Positions 17,384 through 25,389 of a stretch of DNA of 36,555 nt are shown in pieces. This DNA comes from an uncultured Bacteroidales bacterium (lineage in GTDB: Bacteria; Bacteroidota; Bacteroidia; Bacteroidales; Muribaculaceae): assembly GCA_946412245.1 (NCBI GenBank), contig CAMKGM010000029.1, forward strand, positions 1 through 36,555. The letters are read 5' to 3'. The position numbers and the translations under genes were made by a program. The notes under the pieces were generated by a model that had not been told where the DNA came from, did no database searches, and was given only the letters and a program-made list of their open reading frames with translations. How positions within the stretch are numbered: position 1 is the stretch's first letter; each line of letters begins with the position of its first letter.

Positions 17384-20300
17384 ATGAATATTATCAAACG
17401 CTTTTTCCTGACGGTTATCTTGCTACTGTTAACAGGTCATGTAGTTTTGGCCTTTGAATACAATGGTCTTAAATATAGTAAAACCGGCGACTACACATGT
17501 AAAGTGGCAAGAAATGCGGGCATTTCAGGAAACATTTCTATTCCAGATAAGGTACATTATATATGGACAGATAATGGTTATGTTACACATGATGATATTC
17601 TTACTGTCACTTCTATTGGCAATAGTGCATTTCAAGACTGCAGCGGGCTGACCGGTGTCGTTATCCCCAATTCAGTCACAACGATTGGGGGAGGTGCATT
17701 CGAACACAGCGGCCTGGTCAGTGTTGTAATCCCTAATTCTGTCACCTCGATTGAGTATTCAACCTTTTCTGGGTGCTCTGGATTGATGAGTTGCCAAATT
17801 GGAAACTCCGTCACAACGATTGGGGAAGGTGCATTCAAAGAATGCACAGCTTTGACGGACATTACCATACCCAACTCGGTCATTATAATAGGAAATTCAG
17901 CATTCTCCTACTGCAGTAGCCTGCAAAGCTGTGCGATAGGCAACTCGGTCACATCCATTGGAGATTATGCGTTCAATGAATGTAGTAAGCTGGCCAGTGT
18001 GAGCATGGGCAACGGGGTCAAAGAAATTGGTTGGTATGCGTTTTATCATTGCAGCTCGCTGACCAGCATCAACATCTCTCATTCGCTCACCACGATAGGC
18101 ATAGGGGCATTTAGCGGTTGCACGAAACTGACCTCGATAGCGCTTCCCCAGTCAGTCACCACGATAGGTGACGCGGCATTTTCCAGCTGCAGCAGCCTGA
18201 CGAGCATCAACATCCCCGACGGTGTCACTGAAATCGGTCGTGCCATGTTCCGGTTATGCCATAGTTTGACCAGCATCACCCTTCCCAATGGAGTGACCTT
18301 CATAGGCGATGTGGCCTTTGAACAGTGTCGCAGTCTGGCCAGCATCAGAATCCCCGATGCTGTGACATCGATAGGCAATTGGGCATTTAATGGATGCCAG
18401 TCTCTGACGAGTGTCACGATAGGCAGTTTGGTGACAGGTATTGGCTCTTATGCATTCGAGAATTGCAGAGCCTTGTCTGAAATCTTCTGCAGGATTCAAG
18501 ATCCCCGTGTCGTCACTATGGGCGATATGGTATTTCATTATGTCAAACCAGACATTTGCACCTTGTATGTGCCAGAAGGGACAGAAGAATTGTACAGGAA
18601 TGCGCCCCAGTGGAAGGCATTCTTCATCCTTGAAGTTGAAGCCCAAATCGTTAAGCGCTATGAGAAAGGCTTCGGGACGGCAGATGAATTTGGAATAAAC
18701 AGGGAAGTTACAGGCATCACAGCCGACGGATTGGCACAGATGAAGCTCATCTTCAAAGAAAAAATAAACGGAGTCAAATCCTGGACCTTGAACACAAAGG
18801 TCAACGGAGTGGACACTACCGATGTGAAGCTGGTAGGAAAGTTTGGAGATCTGGAGGAGATGGACTTTGAAGGTCAAAAAAGATATGGCATGATCTACAC
18901 CTCGCCCGAGGACATTCTGGACCCTGATGTGAACAGCAGTTTCAACATGGAGGTGACGCTTAAGGTGACCGATGAGGAAAATGTGCATCACAAGGCCCAC
19001 TTCGACATCGAGGTGATGCGCCCGGGTGTGATACTGCTCCACGGCTTGCTGTCCGACAACGGATGCTTCAGCGGACTGAAGTCCCACCTGAATACAGCCA
19101 CCTATCGCGACGAGCAGGTGCTCAATGGCGACTACAGGGGCTCGCACGCACAGTCGTTTGTCAACAACACCTATGTCAACAATGTGGTGGGCCGCCACAT
19201 GAAAGAACTGTTTGAGCGTCTGGCAAAGAGTGGCGTCGTGAGCGGACGCTATGACCTGGTTGGGCACAGCATGGGCGGCATCCTGTCGCGCATGTATGCC
19301 CAGGAGGTGAACCCCGATGCCGTGAACCGCATCATCACCCTCGACACCCCCCATTCGGGCTCCCAGCTGGCCAACTTGCGTGACCCTGTTGTAGACGGTC
19401 TGACGGGACTCTCGTTAATCAGTCCGGCACTGATGACTTCAGTCGAGATGCTGCGCTCCCAGTTAGAGGGCAATGGCAATCTGGCCGCCATCGAAAATCT
19501 TGCGCCGGGGAGCGATGCCATAGCACGGCTCAACGGTCCCAACATGCAAAATGCCGTGAGAATTCCGGTTCATGCCATCGTCTCGGTGTTCCGCGACGAG
19601 CAACAGGGCGAAACAGATGGCGACGGCCTGCACCAGGCATCGGCAACATCGTCGATTGGCCTCATAGCCGTATATGATTTCTTGAGTTCGTCGCAAGCCG
19701 AGAACAGCAGCCTGTCGCGCCAGCACTTCTTTAACACGCTGTTCAATGGCGAAAGCGATGGAGTGGTCTCATACAAAAGCCAGGCAGGCGGATGCTATGG
19801 TAAATGGATGACGCTCGAGACCGATGCCTATCGTGGCAAGCTGGGTGCAGATTCGTGGGCGCACCACTGCAAGACGAACAAGTGGACCCGCACCTATAAC
19901 AATATAGACTCGTTGTTGCGTCTGCCCACGAGTGCGAGCGCCTTCCGCCCGTCGGGCTTCCATCCCGAGCAGATTTCATCGCTGAAGCATGGTGCGCCGT
20001 TGCCCAAGCTTCAGCCCGCCGGCAGCGGCACGAGCATCGACCTGCAGGTGGAGCGTCTGGCAACCGACACGACCGTGCTTCAGATTCATGTGAACCGCAG
20101 CAGCGACGTGGTGCGTCACATGGTCTACACCTTTACGGGCAACGACCAGATGATCTTCAGCCTTGATGAGCAGGAATGCCGGTTCCAGGTGCCCGAAAAC
20201 TATCACGGCAAGCTCGACATATTTGTGCTGGGTCGCACAGCCAACGGCGGCCTGGTGGCCGACGAGGAGGTGCTTGACAACGGTTTCATTCAGGGCGACG

Positions 20301-20464
20301 TGAATGCCGATGGCGCGATGAACGTGAGTGACGTGACCACGCTCGTCAACATGATTCTGGGTTTGCTGCCCACAGATAAATCAACAGCCGATGTGAACAA
20401 TGACGGCCGGGTGAACGTCTCCGACATCACCGCTCTCATCAACCTCCTCCTCGGCATCCACTAA
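17384..20464 (+). CDS. Multidomain surface protein: BspA leucine-rich repeats, lipase-like hydrolase and dockerin-type pair
   Basis: A 1026-residue exported protein. Residues 1-23 are a signal peptide. About 70-395 hold roughly 13 BspA/LRR_5 repeats of about 23 residues (pattern TIGxxAFxxCxxLTSIxIPxxV). A beta-rich linker (about 410-540) leads into an alpha/beta-hydrolase: VILLHGLLSDNGCF (about 548-561) for the oxyanion hole, GHSMGG with nucleophile Ser at about 629, TLDTPHSGSQLA, a candidate acid Asp at about 791 (ESDGVVS) and His at about 827 (SWAHHCK). The order of motifs fits triacylglycerol lipases and related esterases. Residues 970-1026 are two dockerin-type repeats (GDVNADGAMNVSDVTTLVNM and ADVNNDGRVNVSDITALINL). 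The repeats may bind a host or glycan surface while the hydrolase acts there; the substrate is unknown. Confidence 0.88.
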   Translation: MNIIKRFFLTVILLLLTGHVVLAFEYNGLKYSKTGDYTCKVARNAGISGNISIPDKVHYIWTDNGYVTHDDILTVTSIGNSAFQDCSGLTGVVIPNSVTTIGGGAFEHSGLVSVVIPNSVTSIEYSTFSGCSGLMSCQIGNSVTTIGEGAFKECTALTDITIPNSVIIIGNSAFSYCSSLQSCAIGNSVTSIGDYAFNECSKLASVSMGNGVKEIGWYAFYHCSSLTSINISHSLTTIGIGAFSGCTKLTSIALPQSVTTIGDAAFSSCSSLTSINIPDGVTEIGRAMFRLCHSLTSITLPNGVTFIGDVAFEQCRSLASIRIPDAVTSIGNWAFNGCQSLTSVTIGSLVTGIGSYAFENCRALSEIFCRIQDPRVVTMGDMVFHYVKPDICTLYVPEGTEELYRNAPQWKAFFILEVEAQIVKRYEKGFGTADEFGINREVTGITADGLAQMKLIFKEKINGVKSWTLNTKVNGVDTTDVKLVGKFGDLEEMDFEGQKRYGMIYTSPEDILDPDVNSSFNMEVTLKVTDEENVHHKAHFDIEVMRPGVILLHGLLSDNGCFSGLKSHLNTATYRDEQVLNGDYRGSHAQSFVNNTYVNNVVGRHMKELFERLAKSGVVSGRYDLVGHSMGGILSRMYAQEVNPDAVNRIITLDTPHSGSQLANLRDPVVDGLTGLSLISPALMTSVEMLRSQLEGNGNLAAIENLAPGSDAIARLNGPNMQNAVRIPVHAIVSVFRDEQQGETDGDGLHQASATSSIGLIAVYDFLSSSQAENSSLSRQHFFNTLFNGESDGVVSYKSQAGGCYGKWMTLETDAYRGKLGADSWAHHCKTNKWTRTYNNIDSLLRLPTSASAFRPSGFHPEQISSLKHGAPLPKLQPAGSGTSIDLQVERLATDTTVLQIHVNRSSDVVRHMVYTFTGNDQMIFSLDEQECRFQVPENYHGKLDIFVLGRTANGGLVADEEVLDNGFIQGDVNADGAMNVSDVTTLVNMILGLLPTDKSTADVNNDGRVNVSDITALINLLLGIH

Positions 20465-20469
20465 ACATA

Positions 20470-20493
20470 AATCCTAATGACCGATTTGGGTTA
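20470..20493. repeat. Dispersed hairpin repeat, copy 2
   Basis: AATCCTAATGACCGATTTGG then GTTA, six bases after the stop of the surface-protein gene. The ends pair imperfectly around TGACCGA. It is followed by a second small pairing (ATCC with GGAT) and may end transcription, but it has no T-run. Confidence 0.6.
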
Positions 20494-20523
20494 AATCCAA
20501 TCCTTTTGGATAATTGGAGTGTC

Positions 20524-20599
20524 TATTCACCGATAATCTTCGGTGATTAATCTCGTTATTCGCCGAATTTTTTCGGCGAATAATTTGCGTATTCCCCGA
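20524..20599 (+). repeat. 33-base-period operator-like repeats at the fic promoter
   Basis: The decamer TATTCnCCGA occurs at 20524, 20557 and 20590, exactly 33 bases apart each time. The first two copies are followed at a fixed distance by the inverted half-site TTCGGnGA (20539-20546 and 20572-20579). The second copy makes a perfect 12-bp inverted repeat (20556-20567 with 20572-20583). The third half-site lies between the -33 and -7 elements of the fic promoter. This layout fits binding sites for a repressor. Confidence 0.72.
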
Positions 20600-20615
20600 A
20601 AACCAGCTATCTTTG
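20584..20615 (+). promoter_or_regulatory. Promoter of the fic gene
   Basis: TTTGC (20584-20588), a 19-base spacer and TATCTTTG (20608-20615), 17 bases before the ATG at 20632. The -33 element begins directly after the 12-bp inverted repeat. Confidence 0.8.
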
Positions 20616-20631
20616 CACAAAATCAAGTGTT

Positions 20632-21726
20632 ATGCGATACATTCACGATTACGAGAACTGGTGGCAGTTTCGCTATGACAGTGAGCTGATAGTAAACGAT
20701 TTGGGACGAGTGCGTGCTAAGCAAGGTCAGCTCATTGGGCGCATGCTCTCACTGGGCTTTGACTCTCAAGACGAGGCCATGCTTTCAAACATGTCGCTCG
20801 AACTCGTCCGCTCGTCAGAGATTGAGGGCGAAGTACTCAATCTTGCCGAGGTTCGTTCGTCAATTGCCCGTCGATTAGGTATCGAAACGGCCGGCCTTGT
20901 GCCCGTTTCCCGCTATATCGAGGGTGTGGTGGAAATGCAACTCGATGCCACTCAGAATTATGACAAACCGCTCACTCATGACCGACTTTTCGGGTGGCAC
21001 AATGTCTTGTTCCCCACTGGAATGAGCGGCTTATATCGCATTGATGTCGGCAAATACCGTTCGGGCGACATGCAAGTGGTGTCAGGAGCCATGGGCAAGG
21101 AAAAGGTGCATTATCAAGCACCGGCTGCCCACCGCGTACCGGCCGAAATGGACCGCTTTATTGACTGGGTAAACAACAATCACGAGATTGACCCGGTTTT
21201 GAAAGCGGCTATTGCGCACTTATGGTTTGTGTCAATACACCCCTTTGACGACGGTAATGGACGCATAACAAGAGCATTGACCGATATGCTACTGGCCCGC
21301 TCCGAGGATTGCAGCAAACGCTTCTACAGTATCTCGGCACAAATAAAACTGCAGCAAAAGGAGTATTATCAAGTGCTGGAGCGCACCCAACATGGCGATG
21401 GTGACATCACCAGCTGGCTATTATGGTTCTTGCGTTGCTTTGAACATGCTTTAGACTCAACCCACGAAACTCTGGCGGCAGTCATGCGCAAAGCCGCGTT
21501 CTGGGAACGGCATCGTGATGTCGATTTCAACGAAAGACAACGCAAACTCTTGAATATGCAGTTCGACGGATTTTTCGGCAAACTCACCAGTAGCAAATGG
21601 GCAAAAATAGCCAAGTGCTCATCCGACACCGCGCTCAACGACATTAACGATCTCATCGCCAAAGGCATTCTCCGCAAAGCCAATGCCGGCGGTCGCAGCA
21701 CCAACTACACCCTCACCAACCCATAA
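20632..21726 (+). CDS. Fic family protein with DUF4172-type N-terminus and C-terminal winged helix
   Basis: A 364-residue protein of the Fic family, which usually transfers AMP from ATP to hydroxyl side chains of target proteins. The full catalytic motif HPFDDGNGRITR is at about 203-214. The inhibitory motif SSEIEG (about 61-66) fits [S/T]xxxE[G/N] and sits before the Fic core, which makes this a class II (self-inhibited) protein. The N-terminus (YIHDYENWWQFRYD) resembles DUF4172. The C-terminus (about 310-364: TSSKWAKIAKCSSDTALNDI ... GRSTNYTL) looks like a winged helix that could bind DNA. With the operator-like repeats directly upstream, self-repression is a reasonable inference. No separate antitoxin gene is seen. 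Confidence 0.9.
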   Translation: MRYIHDYENWWQFRYDSELIVNDLGRVRAKQGQLIGRMLSLGFDSQDEAMLSNMSLELVRSSEIEGEVLNLAEVRSSIARRLGIETAGLVPVSRYIEGVVEMQLDATQNYDKPLTHDRLFGWHNVLFPTGMSGLYRIDVGKYRSGDMQVVSGAMGKEKVHYQAPAAHRVPAEMDRFIDWVNNNHEIDPVLKAAIAHLWFVSIHPFDDGNGRITRALTDMLLARSEDCSKRFYSISAQIKLQQKEYYQVLERTQHGDGDITSWLLWFLRCFEHALDSTHETLAAVMRKAAFWERHRDVDFNERQRKLLNMQFDGFFGKLTSSKWAKIAKCSSDTALNDINDLIAKGILRKANAGGRSTNYTLTNP

Positions 21727-21880
21727 GCTCTCACTGCGGGCTTAATAAACTACGGATTAATCTGATTATGCTGATTTCTTTAGGACGGGCTGCGGGCTTA
21801 AAAATTGCTGCGCTTCGCTTGCCCTTCGGGCTCCCGTTCGGTCGCGAGCACTCCGTGGTTAATGTTCTTCGTGCCTCGTT
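21727..21880. other. Left junction of the AT-rich island, non-coding
   Basis: This gap lies between the stops of the fic gene and the helicase gene. It carries a 12-base direct repeat CTGCGGGCTTAA (21734-21745 and 21790-21801) and a GC-rich structured block at about 21803-21860 (for example GCCC TTC GGGC). On the minus strand this block ends in AATTTTTAAG, so it could end the defence operon's message. The composition changes sharply here. Confidence 0.45.
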
Positions 21881-24052
21881 TCAAATGTTATCGTTTTCTA
21901 TTTCTTTTTTGAATTCTTTTAATCTATCCCAGGCACTATCCACGTCCAAAAACATCGAGGCGTATTCTATATCTAGTAATTCGTCAGATAGCAAATAGTC
22001 ATATTTCTTGGTTTCTTTCATAAATCTCATTAAAAATGGACATAGTTCTTCCGCTTTAGGTTTAGGATACTTAAGTATTTCTAAAACATCTTCTTTAGAG
22101 AGTTTATTAATGAAAATATGGTTAAAACCATAAAAATTTCCCAAATACAAATTAGCTATTAGACTGATTGTTCTATTGATCTTAGAACCAGCCCATGTTA
22201 GAAGAATAATGTCTTCTCCAAAAGAGGAATAACATTTTTCTAAATGCTTATGCGCGAAAAAAGAGCGTGCATTATGTAAAGTTTTTATGGCTTCTGATTT
22301 TATGTCAAGATACGGATAGAGATCGTCTGACATATATATGTCTTTCATTTTTTGAACTATTATGCCATCAATTTCATAATAGTCATTAAAAAATATAGGT
22401 ATTTCACCATAATCAGATGGTTCAACATATGCCCTACTTGTTCTATAATCTATTTCAGTAACAAGCCACTTCCTTCCTCCAAAAACTATACTGAATCCAA
22501 TTTCAATTTGCGCCTGTAAAGAACCAAGATGCTCTCCATTCTGCGAATTGATAATTTCAAATTCCAGATAAGTGGTGAATGCGGCATAGAATTCTTTGTC
22601 AGAGAGGATTTCATCTCCTGTTGGGCCGATAATTATCTGCCCGTTTTCCATCTGCCGTATAACATCGTTCTTACCTAAGTCTCTTAACAATTTCAAGAAT
22701 AGATTTACAGGGACATTGCTGAAAGCACCATTCTGACATAATAGTTTCCAGCCATCTTTCGGGTAGAAACTCCCATATTCTGCTATGAGTGACAAAATCT
22801 GTTGAATCAGTGTCGATAAATGAATACAATCAATTGTGGGAGTCTCGTATTTATGTGCCTTTAACAATTCAATTACTGCAATATTCTGAAAAAGATCATC
22901 TCGCAGAATATCTAATAGTCCTATTGCCTTTCTTTTATAGTCAAAAGTAAAAACCCTTAATATAGAGGCTTCACCTCGTCTTCCAGATCGGCCTAAACGT
23001 TGCCGCAAACCCGAAACGGAGTTTGACGTTCCAATTTGAGCGATTGATTTAACTTTTCCAATATCAACACCTAATTCTAAAGTTGCCGTACAAATAGCTG
23101 TTATAGGCAAATAGCCTGATTGTAGTTCATGTTCCACTTTTGTCCTGGTTTCCTTAGAAATGCTTCCATGGTGAATCCTGAATTCATTTGGCACATTCTC
23201 TTCTCTGCATTTCTCGTTAAGTAGTGAAGTAAAACATTCACATTCATGTCTGCTATTTGTAAACACCAAGTTATTCTCGCCTCTTAGTCTTAAAAAAATC
23301 TCATTAGTAATACTTTTGTTTATAAATGATTCCTCATTATATCCATAATCTTTTATAAGAACCTTTATTTCATGATTACTTTTTCCTTGATCTGGTATAA
23401 TACAAGACAAGCTATGATCTTGTCTTAGGAATTCCTTTACGATTCCAAAGTCTGAGAAAGTGGCACTCATTGCAATTCTAGGAATATGTTTCCCTATCAC
23501 ATTTTCAATTCGCGACATCAAGGATTGTAGCTGTTTGCCACGCTCTGTTGGTATAAAAGCATGAAGTTCGTCAATTACAACATATTTTAAGTTGCCAAAA
23601 GCCTTTTTTAACTTAAAGTGATTGTGCACAAAAAGAGCTTCCAAAGATTCAGGGGTAATTATAAGAATTCCATTCGGGTCTTTTAATGAGTTGTGCTTTT
23701 TACTACTTGAAATATCGCCATGCCACGGAGTTACGTTTATTGACATGTTTTGGGTCATGTCTTGTAAACGTCGAAATTGATCATTAATAAGTGATTTTAA
23801 TGGACTTATATATAGCACTTGATAGCCACTAACGCTCTCCCATCTAAGAATGTTTGTCAATATAGGAAGAAATACAGCTTCTGTTTTTCCACCAGCGGTA
23901 GCAGCACTAATTATAACATCACAATTATCATCAAGAATGGGGGGAATGGAATTCTCTTGAATGTCTTTAAGAGAAGTCCACCCTTGCTTCCATACCCATT
24001 GCTGTACTTTAGTATCAAGCAAGTCGAATGATGATGATCGTTGCTGCTTCAT
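21881..24052 (-). CDS. Lhr/BrxHI-like superfamily 2 DNA helicase
   Basis: A 723-residue DEAD/DEAH-type helicase. Motif I is AATAGGKTEA (about 50-59), motif II DELH (161-164), motif III SAT (196-198), and motif VI QRLGRSGRRG (351-360), with TATLELGVDIG before it. A winged-helix-like segment (about 410-470: LIQQILSLIAEYGSFYPKDG) follows the second motor domain, as in Lhr-type helicases. The C-terminal about 250 residues are family-specific and not recognised. It starts eight bases after the ATPase gene and is last in the four-gene operon. Together with a DUF2791 ATPase, a helicase of this form is reminiscent of the BrxD-BrxHI pair known in some BREX systems; no pglX, pglZ or methylase gene is present. 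AT-rich. Confidence 0.85.
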   Translation of the reverse strand: MKQQRSSSFDLLDTKVQQWVWKQGWTSLKDIQENSIPPILDDNCDVIISAATAGGKTEAVFLPILTNILRWESVSGYQVLYISPLKSLINDQFRRLQDMTQNMSINVTPWHGDISSSKKHNSLKDPNGILIITPESLEALFVHNHFKLKKAFGNLKYVVIDELHAFIPTERGKQLQSLMSRIENVIGKHIPRIAMSATFSDFGIVKEFLRQDHSLSCIIPDQGKSNHEIKVLIKDYGYNEESFINKSITNEIFLRLRGENNLVFTNSRHECECFTSLLNEKCREENVPNEFRIHHGSISKETRTKVEHELQSGYLPITAICTATLELGVDIGKVKSIAQIGTSNSVSGLRQRLGRSGRRGEASILRVFTFDYKRKAIGLLDILRDDLFQNIAVIELLKAHKYETPTIDCIHLSTLIQQILSLIAEYGSFYPKDGWKLLCQNGAFSNVPVNLFLKLLRDLGKNDVIRQMENGQIIIGPTGDEILSDKEFYAAFTTYLEFEIINSQNGEHLGSLQAQIEIGFSIVFGGRKWLVTEIDYRTSRAYVEPSDYGEIPIFFNDYYEIDGIIVQKMKDIYMSDDLYPYLDIKSEAIKTLHNARSFFAHKHLEKCYSSFGEDIILLTWAGSKINRTISLIANLYLGNFYGFNHIFINKLSKEDVLEILKYPKPKAEELCPFLMRFMKETKKYDYLLSDELLDIEYASMFLDVDSAWDRLKEFKKEIENDNI

Positions 24053-24060
24053 ACAAAAAC

Positions 24061-25389
24061 TTAAAGTTTAAAAGTCGCGAACTCATCTTCTTCATTCGCG
24101 TTTAGTTCTCCATAAGATGTTAGAACATCCTCTATTTCTGTAGGTTCTACATCTTTCTTTATTTCGATTTTTCGAATAATATCATCCCATTTAAGTGACG
24201 GATATTGTTCAAGAATAGACAGTAAATCCAGAAAGCCCTTAATAGTATTTCTTGGTGTTCTGAAATAACTATCTCCTATTTTATTTGCACAATAGTTCAT
24301 ATACGCAATAAGCGCTTCATCAGGAACTAAATAATTATTTTCATTTCCTTTCGCAAAAACATTTCTGAGATTTTTAAGCAAAACATATAGTTCCTCTTTT
24401 GAGAGATTTGCCAAACGTAGAACAGTAGAATTGTAGTCAGTCAACCCTAATTGTTTTGAGAAACTATTTTCTGCTAATCTTGAACGTAAGGCTTCATAAC
24501 TGTATAAACCACGCCGCGTATCAGTTAAGAATTCTGGTGTGCCACTCATAATGAATCCTATATTAGAAATGGTGCCCTGGAGTGTATCATTAAGAATACT
24601 GAGTATTTCCTCATAATTCATTTTGCGAGATACGCTATTAGGATTCTTATATAAATTAACCATTTCGTCCAAATTAACAAGTAAACCTTTATATCCAGCT
24701 TTCTTTACAAATATCGAATATAACTTTAGCGTATTATAAAAAGAAGCATCATTAAGGAAGTCTCGGATGCCTAGATCTTTCATAGTATCTGTTTTTGTGG
24801 AATACTCTCCTTTTAACCATTTTATAGCACTATTTTTCAAGTCGTCATTCCCTGTATCAAATGCTTCCCAGTATTTATTTACAACATGAGCAAAGCTGTT
24901 ACCATTGGGATAATCGTTTAGTTCACCTAACAACGCCTTTATTTTCAAAGATGTTTCAACACCTTCCTGTTGGGCTATTTCTTGGGCTAAGAAGATGAAT
25001 TTCTCTAAGATATTAGTCAACGCATTTCCATCTTGTTTTGTCCTCGTAGACAAACTTGCCACCAAATCAGACAATAATCTTCTTGCTTGCCCCTCTGTTC
25101 CATGCAGTCTTTTTGATGGACTCAAATCTGCATTCATAGTAACTAGTCCTTTCTCTAATGCAATACTTCGAACTAATGACAAAAAGAATGTCTTTCCTGA
25201 GCCATATTCACCAATTACAAGTCTAAAAGATGAACCACCATCAGAAATGGTGTTGACATCTTTAACAAAAGATTTCAATTCTTCGCTTCTGCCAACCTGT
25301 ATATGTTGTAAACCGATTCTTGGAACAACTCCACTTCTCAATGCTTGGATAATTGTTTCTCGTTCTTTTGGTTTTATTACTTTAATCAT
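24061..25389 (-). CDS. BrxD-like (DUF2791) P-loop ATPase
   Basis: A 442-residue AAA-like ATPase. The start (KERETIIQALRSGVVPRIGL then HIQVGRSEEL) is characteristic of the DUF2791/BrxD family. Walker A is GEYGSGKT (60-67), and Walker B is GLLVNLDE (about 235-242). A sensor-like segment FIMSGTPEF (about 298-306) and the DTRRGLYSYEALRSRL stretch follow. Proteins of this family accompany BREX-type and other multi-gene phage-defence loci and probably power a DNA-processing complex. Its ATG overlaps the TGA of the TerB-N/C gene by four bases (ATGA), so it is translationally coupled. The helicase gene follows after eight bases. AT-rich like the whole operon. Confidence 0.85.
   Translation of the reverse strand: MIKVIKPKERETIIQALRSGVVPRIGLQHIQVGRSEELKSFVKDVNTISDGGSSFRLVIGEYGSGKTFFLSLVRSIALEKGLVTMNADLSPSKRLHGTEGQARRLLSDLVASLSTRTKQDGNALTNILEKFIFLAQEIAQQEGVETSLKIKALLGELNDYPNGNSFAHVVNKYWEAFDTGNDDLKNSAIKWLKGEYSTKTDTMKDLGIRDFLNDASFYNTLKLYSIFVKKAGYKGLLVNLDEMVNLYKNPNSVSRKMNYEEILSILNDTLQGTISNIGFIMSGTPEFLTDTRRGLYSYEALRSRLAENSFSKQLGLTDYNSTVLRLANLSKEELYVLLKNLRNVFAKGNENNYLVPDEALIAYMNYCANKIGDSYFRTPRNTIKGFLDLLSILEQYPSLKWDDIIRKIEIKKDVEPTEIEDVLTSYGELNANEEDEFATFKL

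Noticed and set aside
18254-19354. Minus-strand frame of 366 residues opposite the BspA-lipase gene
   Set aside because: A shadow frame of the repeat-rich plus-strand gene; rich in His/Val and without domains or signal.
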